The translations under genes were made by a program, and so were the position numbers. Below the pieces are notes generated by a model. The model was not told the DNA's origin. It ran no database searches and was given only the letters and a program-made list of their open reading frames with translations. From Laetiporus sulphureus 93-53 (taxonomy: Eukaryota > Basidiomycota > Agaricomycetes > Polyporales > Laetiporaceae), in the NCBI RefSeq assembly GCF_001632365.1, contig NW_024468537.1, forward strand, positions 91,964 through 155,963: a DNA stretch of 64,000 nucleotides. The letters run 5' to 3'. Below, piece after piece: positions 44,606 to 57,447 of the stretch (its first letter is position 1; the number at the start of each line of letters is the position of its first letter).

Positions 44606-47600
44606 ATGTTCCTCAACGTGCGCTTTGCGGGCCTCTCTGCTCTCCTCCTTGCCCTTGCCAGTGCCGCGCCCCAGGACGGTGCTGGCGATGCCGACTCTGG
44701 TGCGCCCCGAGTTCTCTGGACGGTCTCTGCTGTCTCGTCGGTGGCAGTCTCGTCCACGCCGGTCCTTTCATCTGCGGTGTCCTCTGCTGTAGCCTCGTCT
44801 GTCGCGTCCTCGATCGCTGTCTCCTCAGTTATCGCGTCATCTGTAATCTCTTCGGCAGCGGTCTCCTCAGCCATTTCCTCAGCCGCGGCCTCCTCGGTGA
44901 TCTCCTCAGGTGTCGCGTCCTCAGCCATCTCCTCAGCGGTGGTGTCCTCGGCCATATCCTCGGGTATCGCGTCCTCAGTGATCCCAACAGCGACAACACC
45001 CTCTGCAGTCTCTTCGGCCATCGCGTCCTCAGAGATCTCCTCCGCAGCAGCCTCCTCCGCCATCTCCTCCGCCCTCCCCACGAGCACCATCGGCGGCACC
45101 GTCGGCGAGGTCTCTGGCGTCTCCTACACCGTCTCCGGCACCTACACCATCTACGGTGACCCCGCACCCACCAACCCCGCCTCCCTCGCCACCAGCCCCT
45201 CCTCCGGCGAGCCACCCTACAACTCTGGCTCCGGCACCGAAGTCGGTCAGTGCCCCCTTCTCTTATACTCCCTCACAAACACTAATGACGCATGCGCACA
45301 GGCTGGCAGACGCTCTCGTTATCCTCATACGCATTCTCCTCCTACCCGGTCGCCGCGCCCTCCGCGGTCCCGCCCATCTTCCCAGACGTCTCCCCGCTCT
45401 ACCCCCCGCCACCGCTCAACCCCGGCAGCCCGATCGTGCCGGACTTCAGCAGCGCATGGGACATCGCGTACGCAAAGGCGGAGGCGTTCGTCGCCGGGCT
45501 CACGCTCGAGCAGAAGGTCAACGTCAGTACGGGTGTGTATTGGGAGCAGGGCTTGTGTGTCGGGAATATTGGGCAGGTGGGCAGTTGGCCTGGGCTGTGT
45601 CTTCAGGTGCGCGGTTGCGTTTTGTGATTGAATGATGTGGGTGGGCTGATTTGGCGGTTGTGTGGGTAGGACTCGCCGTTGGGCGTGCGGTATACGGATT
45701 TCAATACGGCGTTCCCGGCGGGGATTCAGGTGGCTACGACGTTCAATCGGACGATGATGCGTCTGCGAGGGTACGAGATGGGCCAGGAGTTCCGCGGGAA
45801 GGGCGTCAACGTTGCGCTGGGGCCTATGATGAATATGGGGTGCGCGTGCTCGCTTGTTTGCTGCGCGATATGTATCTGACGTGATGGTTTGGACAGCCGT
45901 GTGGCGCAGGCGGGAAGGAACTGGGAGGGCTTTGGGACGGATGCGTTTTTGAGCGGCGAGGCGGCATATGAGACCGTGCTTGGACTGCAGAGCGCGGGTG
46001 TGCAGGCGTGTGCGAAGCATTATATTGACTAGTGAGTTCTTCCGCTCCTTTTTTATGGAAGAAACTGATGGGGCGAGGTAGTGAGCAGGAGTACAAGCGC
46101 ACGCAGGAGAGCTCGAACGTGGATGATCGGACGAACCATGAGATTTATTTGAAGCCGTTCTTGCGAAGCGTCATGGCGGGGGTGGCGAGTGTGATGTGCA
46201 GCTACAGTGCGCCCTCTCCGTTCTCTTCCTCATTGTGCTGCCTTTGCTGAGGAGTGCGCGGTGGACAGATATGATCAACGATACGTACGCGTGCGAGAAT
46301 GATAGGACGTTGAACCAGCTGCTCAAGCAGGAGCTCGGATTCCGCGGGTACATCATGAGTGATTGGGGCGCGCAGATGAGCACGCTGAGCGCGATGGCTG
46401 GGTTGGACGTGCGTGGCCTTTCTCTCCCACTTTTCTCCCTATCCCTTCCATTTCCCCCCATATATCCCGAGTCCTTGGTTCACACTCGCTAACGCGCGTC
46501 TATATAGATGTCGATGCCGGGCGACATCACACTTGGCTCGTCGACCTCATGGTGGGGCCCGAACCTGACCGCCTTCGTCGAGAACGGGACGATCCCGCTG
46601 AGCCGCGTGGACGACATGGCGACGCGCATCATGGCCGGGTACTACCTCCTCGGGCAAGACCAAGGATACCCCAACGGTGCGTCGCCCTCCTTAACGCCTC
46701 TACAACATCGGATGCTGACACAGCGCAGTGTCGTTCAACGCATTCAACGCGTACGATACCGTGCACAACCTGCACGTCGACGTGGAGGGCGATCATTACA
46801 GGCTCGTGCGGGAGATCGGCGCGGCTGGGGCGGTGCTGCTGAAGAACACGAACGGCGCGCTGCCGCTGCAGGCCCCGCGGAGCGTCGTGCTCGTCGGCTC
46901 GGACGCGGGGAACGGTGCGATGGGCGCGAACGGGTATACAGACCGCGGTGGGGACGATGGGATTCTGGGGATGGGCTGGGGCTCGGGGACGGCGAATTAT
47001 CCGTACCTCGTTAGTCCGATGGACGCGATGCAGGTGAGGGCGAGGAGGGACGGGACGAGTTTGACGAATTGGTATTTGGATTGGGATACGGAGGGGGCGG
47101 CGGGGGCGGTTGAGCAGGTGGAGGTTGCGATCGTGTTTGTGAATTCGGATTCGGGGGAGGGGTATATTACCGTGGATGGGAATTTTGGGGATAGGTGAGT
47201 GGCGCTGTACGTCTTTGTGAAGGGGGGGGGCTGATGTGGTGGGGTAGGAACAACTTGTCGTTGTGGCATAATGCGGATAACCTCATTCAGGCGGTCGCGG
47301 CTGCGAACAACAACACGATCGTCGTTGCGCACTCGGTCGGGCCGTCTATCATCGAGCCGTGGGTTGAGAATCCGAACGTCACCGCGGTGCGCCTCGTCCC
47401 TCCCTCTCACATAAACTAAGACTGATGAATGGCGCAGATCATCTGGGCGGGCGTCGCGGGACAGGAGGCAGGGAACGCGATCGTGGACGTGCTATACGGC
47501 GATTACAACCCAAGCGGCCGACTTCCCTACACGATCGCGAAGACCCTCGAGGACTACGGCGTCTTCCTCGTGCTCGGCGGCGAGTCCGACACTCTCCTCA

Positions 47601-48136
47601 GCATCCCGTACGACGAGGGCCTGTTCTACGACTATCGACGGTTCGACCAGTACAATATCACGCCGCGGTTCGAGTTTGGGTATGGGTTGAGCTATACGAC
47701 GTTTGGGTATTATAATCTGGCGGTGGAGGTGGTGCCGCAGTATGACCCGATGTCGTACGATCTCGAGAAGGCGTGGGCGGAGGGGTGTGCGACGCCGCAG
47801 GGCGAGGGGTCCTCGACGGCGCTCTGGCTTCACAGGCCGTTCCTCTCCGTCCAGTTCATCATCCAAAACACGGGTACGCGCCCGGGGACGGAGATCCCGC
47901 AGGTGTACGTCCACTTCCCCGCGGGCAGTGGTGAGCCGCCGAGTCTTTTGAAGGGGTTCGACGCGGTGTGGGTGGAGGTGGGGGAGGCGAGGGCGGTGAG
48001 GGTTGTGGTGTCGAGGTATGAGTTGAGTGTGTGGGATGTGCAGGCGCAGGGGTGGGTCAAGCCTGGGGGGGAGTTTACGCTTTCGGTGGGCGCGAGTAGC
48101 AGGGATTTTAGGTTGAGTGCGGTTATTCCGATTTGA
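44606..48136 (+). CDS. Secreted GH3 beta-glucosidase, ten exons
   Basis: The enzyme should hydrolyse terminal beta-D-glucosyl residues, for example cellobiose, outside the cell. Exons 44606-45245, 45302-45606, 45670-45839, 45897-46031, 46082-46206, 46269-46408, 46508-46676, 46729-47194, 47248-47386 and 47438-48136 join in phase to 995 residues. A signal peptide ([20 protein letters not shown]) leads into an unusual Ser/Ala/Val/Ile-rich repeat of about 130 residues. The GH3 N-domain follows: [37 protein letters not shown] and the nucleophile motif GYIMSDWG. The C-domain has [24 protein letters not shown] and [12 protein letters not shown], and a fibronectin III-like end. It fits a lignocellulose-degrading fungus. 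Confidence 0.9.
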
Positions 48137-48244
48137 GAGGACTGATTTGAGCTACTGAGACTTGACTACAAAATGACGTTCGTCTGCGCTTTGATGTTCA
48201 ATACTGACACGGACTGTAGATCAACATTTTCAAGGATTTTGTTA

Positions 48245-48283
48245 CCGTTGTTGCTGTTGCTACCGTTGTTGTTGTTGTTGTAG
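48245..48283 (+). repeat. GTT/GCT microsatellite
   Basis: A run of GTTGCTGTTGCTACC followed by repeated TTG lies about 110 bp after the GH3 stop codon. Confidence 0.8.
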
Positions 48284-48289
48284 ACGTCG

Positions 48290-49551
48290 TTCTTTGTATG
48301 TAGAAATCGTGCAATACGCGATGAACGCGGATCGCGACTTGCTCAGTATGGTGCCCAAGGAATGCGATAAGAAGTGTATGTACAGTGTGTCGGTGTAAAA
48401 GAGTAAAGCGCTGGAGGCTAGAACTCTTATGAGAGGTTCAGAACAGGTTGTCAACTAAGGATAGTTGCCAGAGAATCGGATAAAGAGTTTGAAAGTTGGG
48501 CCGTCGAGTTTTCGAGCTATCACGATAGAATCTAGTAGTCACCAGTTACGAGTACGCGAGATTTCACAATATACACGAGTCCACGAGTGACAAGGCTTAA
48601 GGTGCGCTTCAGAGACTTCAAGGGGGGGAAAACTCCTCCATTCTAGGCGGGAGGACACCCTTTATACATGCGGATGCAACATGAACCTTACAAGACGTGA
48701 AAAGAGCCAACATAGAAGTAAACGGTCGCATGACGGGAACATCGACAGAAATGGAGTACTACTTGCCAAATTTGGTTAAACGAGTGAAAAAGCTGGGGAG
48801 CTGTCGTCCTGGGCATACAGACTCTTCCCCAAGCCATTCCAGCATACGGAGTCGAAGCGCATTGTATCGGCGAGCTCGGTCATCACGGGAGATCGTATTT
48901 TCGAATGGCAGCCTGCCACCCTCAAGCGCGCGATCGTCACCGTGAGCCTTACTTCCGCCTTCGCGTCCTCATCCGCGCACCAGTCCGGTCCTGTGGTTGA
49001 CGCTGGTAGAGTCGAATGTAAAGTAGTAAGTTTTAGTCCAAATGAAACGAGTCAGAAATAAAAACTGATTATTGTACGGCACCGTCACGAATCTCTCCTA
49101 CATCGGTCGTATATCTAGAGGGTACATCGGCAATGCATATACTACAGGCGCGACCAGTCTATACTAAGGTGCGGGCAATCCGTACACACCAATGGAAAAC
49201 AAGCAAGCACCACATCAAAAATCAATCAGGTGAGTGACAACGCCGTACGCGTGTACGCCCGCGTAGAGCCCATCACCGACTCATCTCTTTCGCCTTCTCG
49301 TGAAATACGCGATGAATGTGGATCGCACCGACTGTTGCGTGGCAGTTGCTCAGTACAATATCCAAAGAGTGCGATAATCAAGTCTATGTACAGTGCGTCG
49401 ATCGTCTTTCTAGAGGGTACATCGGCGGTCTATATCCTACAGGCGCGACCAACCTATCCTACACCAGCGGAAAGCAAACAAGCAAGCTTCACAACAAAAC
49501 CAACCAGGTGGGTATCAACACCCGCACGCCCGCGCACAGTCGTATAGCCAA
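48290..49551. repeat. Duplicated 3' flank between GH3 and SNF2 genes
   Basis: The stretch at about 49098-49286 is repeated at about 49395-49567 (TCTAGAGGGTACATCGGC, ACAGGCGCGACCA, CATCACCGACTCATCTC). The stretch at 48310-48393 is repeated at 49303-49402 (AATACGCGATGAA, TTGCTCAGTA, TGTACAGTG). The second copy of the first pair runs into the last codons of the SNF2 gene. No other gene is seen in this 1.2-kb interval. Confidence 0.7.
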
Positions 49552-52500
49552 TCACCGACTCATCTCCGTCACCTGCCTCTCGGCGTGCGCAAACTCCTTC
49601 TCCCACTCCTTCCACCACTTCGGGTTCTCTTTTCGGAGGACGACACACTCGGCGCAGTAGATATAATACGCTGCGCCCTTCGCGCCGTACCCCAGCATTT
49701 GGCTAACGATGGACGATCGTCAGCATAACAGGTTAACGCACGAGAGCGAGAAGAGAGTATGCACAACTCTGGGAGCACATCCCCCACGGCGTTCAGGTCG
49801 TCCGGAGGCAGACAGTCCTCGCAGAATGCCTTCGGGCACGTTCGGCAGCTAATATATAGCGACATGTGAGAACGGAAGCGCGATAACATGGAAATAGAAT
49901 GAACGTTAAATATGAACGTACCGGAAGATCATACCGCCAGCATCGGCGGTATTGCGCGAGCACGACGCACACACGTGCTGACCGCAGGCAAGGGTCGGAG
50001 CTCGTCTGACCTCCGCCTTGGTGAGGCCCTGACATGCGCCGTGGAACACTGTGAGAGGTTAGGACGCCAGCTTTCACGAAGCGACATGGGGGATTGGCGA
50101 ACCTCTAGGACAAGTTGCACAGAGGACGAGCTCGCCGCCGTCCCGACAGTATATGCACCAATCCTCGTGCTCCCACTTCTTCCTGCTCTTCTTGGGCGCC
50201 GAAGCTAGCTTCTCGTGTCCGCTGGACGACTGCATACAACTCCCATCAGGACAGCTCACATACCGCTGCATGTGGAACACTCACCGCAACGGGCCCCATG
50301 TAGTCCGCGATCATCTCCATCCCGTCAACCTTGACAATGCGGTCGACACGGCTGCGCTTCTGCAGCTCGCGCCACTCCTCTGCGATCTCGACGTTGCTCG
50401 CATGCTTCGGACGCTCGATAACCTTTCCCTCGAAGAGCCGACTCTGCACCTGCGCGACGCCGCTCAGGAGCTTGCGCTCTTCCTCCTCCGCATCAGCCAA
50501 CAGTCGCTGATCGACTTCGCTCGCGTCCGCGCCCTCCTCGCGCTTCAGCTTGGCCGCACGCACGTCATCATTCTCCCGAGAGGCGTCCAGGATCTCGACA
50601 ATGGGCGCCTTCAAGAACTGGGGCAGGTCCATCTCATCGATGTTGCACGAGAGCGCGCTGCTGCCTTTCCGGAGGATGTCCATGAGCTCGGACATCTTGA
50701 GCGTCGAGTTTTGCTCGTCCTGCGATGCATTGTCGGAGCTCATGACCTTGACGGAGAGGAAGAGCTTCCTCCGGATGCGGTCGAGCATCTGGTCCTCGAC
50801 ACTGCCGCGGCAGATGAGCCGGTACACCTTGACGACCTTCGTCTGCCCGATCCGGTGCGCGCGCGCGATCGCCTGCAGGTCATTCTGCGGGTTCCAGTCC
50901 GAGTCGACCATGATGACCGTCGTCGCCTTCGTGAGGTTGATGCCGAGGCCCCCGGCGCGCGTTGAGACGAGGAAGACTTGATACGGCGAGTGCTCCTGCT
51001 GGAAGAGCTTGATGTCGAGCGTGCGCCGCGGGCGCGTGGTGGATCCGTCAAGCCGCGCGTATGGGATATCCCGTAGGACCATGAAGTCCTCGAGCAGGTT
51101 CAGCATGCCTGTGAACTGGCTGAAGATCAGCACTCGCTCGCCCTTTGGCAGGATGTTCGCCAGCAACTTGTCGAGGAGCATCAGTTTGGAGGATGATGCA
51201 ACAAGGTGTTCGCCGATAGAGTAGGGTGTTGGCTCTGCGTCATCGATCAGATACGGGTGGTCACAGATTTTTCGTAGCTGCATGAGCAGATTCATGAGCT
51301 TCTTCCAGCCTAGAGGAAGCTTGTGAGTCTACTATATGCGGCACGACAATTGCATACGAACGAGCTCCTGAGCTGTTGTCCCTGACGTGCGCGGCCAGCT
51401 GCGCATGCACTTCTCTCCGTCCCTTGTCCAACGTATCATTCTCTGATTTAGCTGGGAAGATATCCTTCAAGTCGACCGCATCTAATTTAGTCAAGAAGCG
51501 ATACGTCCAAAAACGCTGCGCCTCTGTCATAGGCACGAAGACGGTCAACTCTTCGCGCGGCGGGACGCTCAATTCGACCGTTGCCTTGGTCCGGCGGAGC
51601 ATGATGGTCGAGAGCAACCGTTCCGCAGATTTCAGGAACGCCAGCGAGTACACGCCCCGCGTGAGATCAAAGGAGTCTTTGAAGAGCCGTTCGGAAGCGG
51701 CGGTAAAAAGAGCAGGGTACAGCCAGTGGAGGATGCTCCACAACTCCACCAGGTTGTTCTGCACCGGCGTCCCTGTAAGTACTGCCAAGTCATGAGAACA
51801 TATCTGCAGACAGAAATAAGCCGGTAACCTTACTCAGTCGATAAAGTGAGCCGATGCCCTGCAACTTGCTTGAGATATTCGTATCCGTGTTTTTGATCTT
51901 GTGGCCCTCATCCAGCACGCAGTAGGTCCACCTCCGCGACTTGAACCACGACTCCTCCGCAACGTACGCCTCGTACGTGGTGATGCAGATATCAAATTCA
52001 ATCTCGCTGTACCGAATCGCTTCCTTCAGACGCTTACGTTCCGACTGCTGCCCATGGAATCGTAACGTCTTGAACGATGGGATCCAGCGTGCGGCTTCCT
52101 GTGCAACCGTTAATATTGTATCGCTTGATCAGCCAGCTCGTACTCACCGCTAGCCATGATGGCAGGACAGATAGCGGGCAGACGACGAGGTGAGGATCTT
52201 GTTTGCCTGCAGCGGCGTTAATCCTTGCAGACGAATGTCTAGCAATAAAAAAACCTATACCTGTTACATTCTCCTTCACGTAGGCAAATAGTGATAGTGT
52301 CTACACTGACATAAGCAAGTGTCTCGTCAGCATCAATGTCAATACCATTCGCACCTGCAGTGTCTTTCCAAGACCCATCCTGAATGCCAATTAGTGACGA
52401 AAAACTCGACAATGCAGGATTATCGCGGCATACTCATCACCCAAGATGCAATTCATTCCTAGATTTCGAATGAGCATAACAGCATACAGTAAAATAGAGA

Positions 52501-53290
52501 TTCTCTACCGTTCTTGTACATCCAAACTAGGAATGAAAGACCGTGCAGCTACGACAATAATCAGTCTGGTATCGAGCAGACAGTGTGCTACTCATACCTG
52601 ATAATCCTTCATTGTGCCTCCTTGCACAAGTTTTGGTTGCTCGTCAAGCTCGTGCAAGGGCGTGTACACGCCTTTATCGGTAGAGTTCTCAACGTCCTTG
52701 CGGACCGTGTCCAATAGCACGCTGCTTGCAGGGAGCAGTGGAGCAAAGAGATCAGAATGCCGACTGAACCATCGTTTGCGTGCGGCGTCCACGGACGCTC
52801 GTGCAGCGTTGATCACGATTGTAAGCTGAGAATAAGTTATGCATCAGCATCAAGGTCGAACGTTGCCAAGGATGGAACGGAAAATATCGTGGCAGTCCCC
52901 GTTCTAAGAGCATCTACATGCGCATGAGGCTCTCTGCGCGACATTGAACGACGACTTGTACAACGCGTTGCATGAACAGCTCATACTACCCAAAGTCGCG
53001 CGCAGGGACCGTCTAGCTCAGACAACACCTTCCTGGATACTCACCGCCTTCTTGCTCTCTCTTTTCACTCTCTTCTCGCGTACTGGTGTTTCTTCCTTCT
53101 CAACATCATCAGCTACCGCCCTCTTCCTTTTGGGGCTCCTAGGCGATGCCACAATCAGCGCATGCTCTCGCGACTCGACAACATCGGCGGCGGACGCGTC
53201 CACGTCGGATGCGACCCATTCGGAGGGCGTAGAGTCAGACACGCCGGACCCGCAATCAGTGGTCAAAGGAGGAGTAGAGGCAGTGCTCAT
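49552..53290 (-). CDS. SNF2-family chromatin remodeler with C-terminal PHD-like finger
   Basis: This is an ATP-dependent DNA translocase of the SNF2 superfamily, broadly ISWI/Snf2-like, acting in the nucleus. The start MSTASTPPL (53290) opens an acidic/basic region with an NLS-like KRKR...KRVKRESKK. MGLGKTLQ (Walker A, near 52370), VLDEGHKIKNTDTNISSK (DEGH box, near 51900), LTGTPVQNNLVELW and LVSTRAGGLGINLTKATTV with ARAHRIGQ give a complete two-lobe motor. The C-terminus has a PHD-type zinc finger (EDWCIYCRDGGELVLCATC) and further Cys pairs to the stop at 49552. About ten introns are present; I did not fix every junction, notably around 49690-50250 and 51800-52600. The paralogue group is not certain. 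Confidence 0.85.
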
Positions 53291-53299
53291 GTTTGATGC

Positions 53300-53650
53300 G
53301 AGCATGTCGTCCACGAGGGAGCGCAAGAGGTGGAAAAAAAGCGAGGACCGCTTCGCGGCGCGCCTGTGGCATCGAACAAGATCCGCGCGTCTAAGATTTA
53401 GGGCAGGTCAACACGCGCCGCGTCGAGCCTGCGTCCTTGGACCATATTTGTGGGCCACTGCTAACAAGACACATATTTGCATTTAAATCGCTCCCAACTT
53501 CTGTAAATATGCACAACATCAGGATACTGGTGTCTTTCATAGCTTCACACTACAGCATGGCATGACTCGTGGCAAAGGATCTCCTGCTGCCACTTAATCG
53601 AGCACCACATATGGCTGCTGTACATCAATCTCAAATACTAGTGATCATTT
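53300..53650. other. Intergenic gap
   Basis: About 350 bp between the SNF2 start and the 3' end of the short-chain dehydrogenase. No gene is visible. Confidence 0.5.
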
Positions 53651-53652
53651 AT

Positions 53653-54871
53653 TTACACGTCGGCGTCAAACTCCAGATCTTTGGCTACATCTTCCCACTG
53701 GTCCATGACCTGTAACAAACGTCCACAATGCGCTCTTGCGGCCTCGTACGTTGGGCTACCCAGAATCAGATAAAATGGTATTTCCCTTCCCTCAGCCTTG
53801 CCTTCTTTCTTCACGACATCAATAAGCAGTTCCATCGCCTTGACCGGGTCGCCAGGAGCCTGACGCCATCTCTCGTGATAAATCGCCAGCTCTGTCTCAC
53901 GGAGATCATCATACGCGCTCATCTGGTGCTCGCTGATGATGGGAGCCGTATGAATGTTCTCTGTGCGAAATCCACCTGGGGCAGCGAGCACGACGCGGAC
54001 GTTGAAAGGCTCGAGCTCTGCTGCATATGTCTCCGCGAGAGCTAGAAAAGCACCGATGCGTCAGGCACTTCGTTGGGCAAGACATTCGTGAGATGATACC
54101 GTGAATCGCGCCCTTCGTCGCGATATAGTGTCCCGTTAACTGAAGATGCGATTTAAGCACGTCAAATACGCGTTAGAAAATCGCCACTCACAATGGTATC
54201 CGCTTTCCAAACAGAACGGCTTCCAAAAAATACGACTGTACCGGATTTCCGCTCTCTCATGTATGGCAGCACCGCGTTCGTGAGGTTCAAGACTCCGAAG
54301 ACGTTCGTTTGGAACAGGTCAAGAACGAACGAGGTTCTGGAAATGGTCAGAATTCCAGATAGCGGTTCTTCACTTTATCGTACATACATACCCTCCTTCC
54401 TCCAATAAAGACTTCGGCGCCCAGGCCGCATTGTTCACTAGGACGTCTATGCGACCCCAAACAGACACAGCCTCTCTGACTTTCTCTTGCATCGTCGCTT
54501 TCTCATCTTTGAGGTCAAGGACGATCACATGCAGACGGGTTCGGTCCGTTTCAAAGACAGACACTTGGAAGTCCTCGGCTCGCCGGACAGTTCCAATCAC
54601 ATAGTCACCCCGTGCGAGGACCAACGTCACAAGACGTCTGCCGAATCCCGATGATGTTCCTGCATGATTTCTTGTAAGCGCAAGATCTTGCTCGTACCGA
54701 GTCGTGAGTGTCGACAGACTACAGCAGGTGCATGGACTGGTTACACTGCGACAAGTCCGAGGGTGCTTCGTGACGACGTTGCCGAGAACGCGAACATTAG
54801 AGAGTAAGATTCTGCTCACCTGTAATGAACCACACCTTTTGTTCAGGATCTGCCAGTGCGTTCGATGTCAT
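53653..54871 (-). CDS. Short-chain dehydrogenase/reductase, five exons
   Basis: This is a classical SDR oxidoreductase using NAD(P)(H); the substrate is unknown. Exons 54871-54820, 54659-54392, 54336-54192, 54139-54100 and 54041-53653 join in phase to 297 residues. The Rossmann glycine motif is split by the first intron (ITG then TSSGFGRRL). DVLVNNAAWAP is the NNAG equivalent. VVFFGSRS lies before the catalytic YIATK (YxxxK), and APGGFRTENI follows as in related SDRs of the oxidoreductase type. No transmembrane segment was seen. The basic TVRR after strand 2 favours NADP(H), an inference. It shares its 3' side with the SNF2 promoter region. Confidence 0.88.
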
Positions 54872-56370
54872 ATCGGATCTTGCGATTCGGATTAAACAGT
54901 CGTTATACTTCGGCTTGGTGATCAGACCCGACGGCTGGACCTATGTAAGTTGCGACGGTAGACGCACCCCTCTTGCTAGCAAGCTGCTGCGCGGTGATTG
55001 TTGGCGAGGATCAGGATAGATTCTGGGCTATAAGATTGTCTTTTTGCTTAGCCACATAGTGCTAATCTTCTCCGGGCCGGGACTCTCGAGCGGGCTTTCT
55101 CGGTCACTATAAAGGTCGACCTAACATTCGCCATTATTTGTGTCCTACATCAACAATATTGTCATCCTGTATAAGGGTCTTGAAGTATAAGCACAAAACG
55201 AAACGGTTAGCATCATCCGCCATAGTGAACTTTGCAGAAGACATATATATGTACTCAACAAAGTAGCGATGCGTGCAGCAAGTTCAGGGCAGGCTGTTAC
55301 GCGACGCGAGCCCCAGAGTCATGGTCCTACTTATGACCTGCTCTACTTACACTTGCGCCACAACATTTCAGGCCTGCGATGGCAGTACAAGTTCGTATCG
55401 ACGTGTTAACTGATTAATGAAGACTGTCATCGACTCTGTGCAGTTCCACAAATCCTCAACTGAACAGCGAGAATTGCCGCACCATATCGCTCTAAACTCC
55501 ACCGAAATGCTCCGAGTAGCCTGCTATCACATCGATATTTCAGGTATCGACGTCAATTGATCCTGCTTCGAAGGAGCGTGCATATTTCACTCAAAGCTTG
55601 TTCGGAGACGAATGCAGATACTGCATCTCAAGTCGCGTCCGTTCTCTTGTTGACGTGGCACTGCAGAGAATGTCGGCCGGGAACCTGACGTTGTAAGCCG
55701 TGGACTACTACTGTCCTGCCAGCCCAAATGCTCAAGACGGACGCCTCTGACCATCTCTGACCGACGTTTGGAGCTGTTGCAACTGGCCATCACCGCCAGC
55801 GAGCACTTCATTCGGACTTTCAGCGATTCGCTATGATTATGACGACCTCGCAAGACGCGCAAGAGCGATTCCGAGGTCTCATATCGGTCAGGGATGTCTC
55901 CTCCGGTGTTATCAAGGGGCGACGGCGGTGGCTCAATATAGTCACCAGGGACGGGAATGCCGTCGGCTGTAAAGCATCCGTGCTGGACTTGGCGGGTAGT
56001 GCACCTCCTCAAAACCTCTACTTTCGGTAGTCTCGAGCTGTCTTCACTGATGCTCCAATGCTGTCTCTTCATGAATGTCCTTAAGAGGCAATGTGCGCGT
56101 GGCTAAACGGTCTGTCTCGCCGTGGTGGGCACATAATGCCGGCATGCCTCCGATCGTTACGTTCAAGCTCACAGCCCTCCGGTATGACCGACGCGCCTAG
56201 GCACCCGAGCAAGACAGCGCGAGAGCGTCAACAGTCCACACACCATTTAAGGCGCGCCCTGGATGTGACCACGGCGACTGCTGTCACTCTCTCCTCTGGA
56301 CCCTGCGCTTGCTCTGTCTTGCAACTGTCACTCTTTTGTACACTCGCTCGCTGAAATTCTCCGATATTCC
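54872..56370. other. Gene-poor interval
   Basis: A 161-codon frame (55587-56072, minus) has no recognised domain. A TATA-like CACTATAAAGG at about 55107 (plus) has no convincing gene behind it. The rest looks intergenic. Confidence 0.4.
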
Positions 56371-56374
56371 TAAG

Positions 56375-56960
56375 ATGTCTCGCTTTGTGATGCTTTTCTT
56401 CTCGCTCTGCTCAGTCGGAATCACTGTGCTTGGTTTCCCAATCTCCACCAGCATGCAGATCAGCGGGCGGGATGGGGAGACGCACTACGGCGATGTATGT
56501 CCGACATGATGCTTCTCAGATTTGGCTGCTAGACTTTCGTCGCAGGGTACTTACTACGACACCGGCACCGGTGCTTGTGGATATACTGACAGTAACAATG
56601 ACCCTGTTGTGGCCATATCACATCTCATTTACGGCAACGGCGAACATTGTAACCAGGTTCGTGCCCGCCGTATGCTAGTTGCTCCCGGCTCTCAGCACAT
56701 TTCTTCACAAATGCAGTGGATTCAGATCACGAACCAAGCCAACGGCAAGGCTCAGTACGGAAAGATGCGCGACAAATGTGAAGGATGTGCGGAATACAAT
56801 CTCGGTAAGATTATCCGGTGGCTTTTTCGTAAAGTTGGCAGTTGCTCACGCAGAGTGCGCAGATCTGAGTCCGTCCCTGTTCGAATCGCTCGGTGCGGAC
56901 TTGTCGCAAGGAGTCATTCACATCGATTGGCAATTTATGGACAAAGGCTTCTCCCCGTGA
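56375..56960 (+). CDS. Secreted expansin/RlpA-like double-psi beta-barrel protein
   Basis: Four exons (56375-56494, 56546-56656, 56717-56804, 56863-56960) give 138 residues. A signal peptide (MSRFVMLFFSLCSVGITVLG) precedes the barrel core GTYYDTGTGACGYTDSNNDP, VVAISHLIYG, KMRDKCEGCAEYNL and DLSPSLFESLGADLSQGVIH, ending IDWQFM. Small basidiomycete proteins of this family are secreted and include expansin-like cell-wall looseners and protease inhibitors; which applies here cannot be read. Paired cysteines fit disulfides. A TATA-like CATTTAAGG lies upstream at about 56243. Confidence 0.88.
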
Positions 56961-57447
56961 ATAGTGGACGGTTCGTCATGCGATCATTTCTGCCTGCGCC
57001 CCCCCTGGTGTACCCATCCTTCATGCGGTGATCGATTTCTCCCTCGTGTCGTTTCATTCTCGTGGCTGTGAAATGAATGTCGAAGCGCTCCTTCGGCTGC
57101 ATTTTCACACGACCAAACATTATGCTATGTCTGTTTGTTTGTATGCACTTGACTCACAGCGATGCTGAATGAATGGTCAGTTTCCCTTACATTGCCATCT
57201 GAGTCCTCAGTGAGAAGTACCCATTCATGTCCTCCATATGTTTCTCATTCTTTTTGCGCTTCCGCGGACTTTTTTGCTTGTCATTCTCCAATGCCTCGCC
57301 TTCGATGATTCACATGCCCACAGTAGGGTTGATCATGGAAAGGACAAAGGTCTGATCAAGATAAACTCGATGTCCCGCAATGTCCTGCTTGTCATCCTTG
57401 CCTGATTTGCTGATGAGAAGTGAGATAATGGCCTGCCATATGACTTT
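56961..57447. other. Intergenic gap
   Basis: About 490 bp downstream of the expansin-like gene, with no gene visible. It ends in the inverted repeat. Confidence 0.45.

Noticed and set aside
44584..45215. Antisense frames opposite the start of the beta-glucosidase
   Set aside because: They are the mirror of the Ser/Ala-rich repeat (Glu/Ala- or Arg-rich antisense), and the sense strand has a signal peptide and a full GH3 domain.
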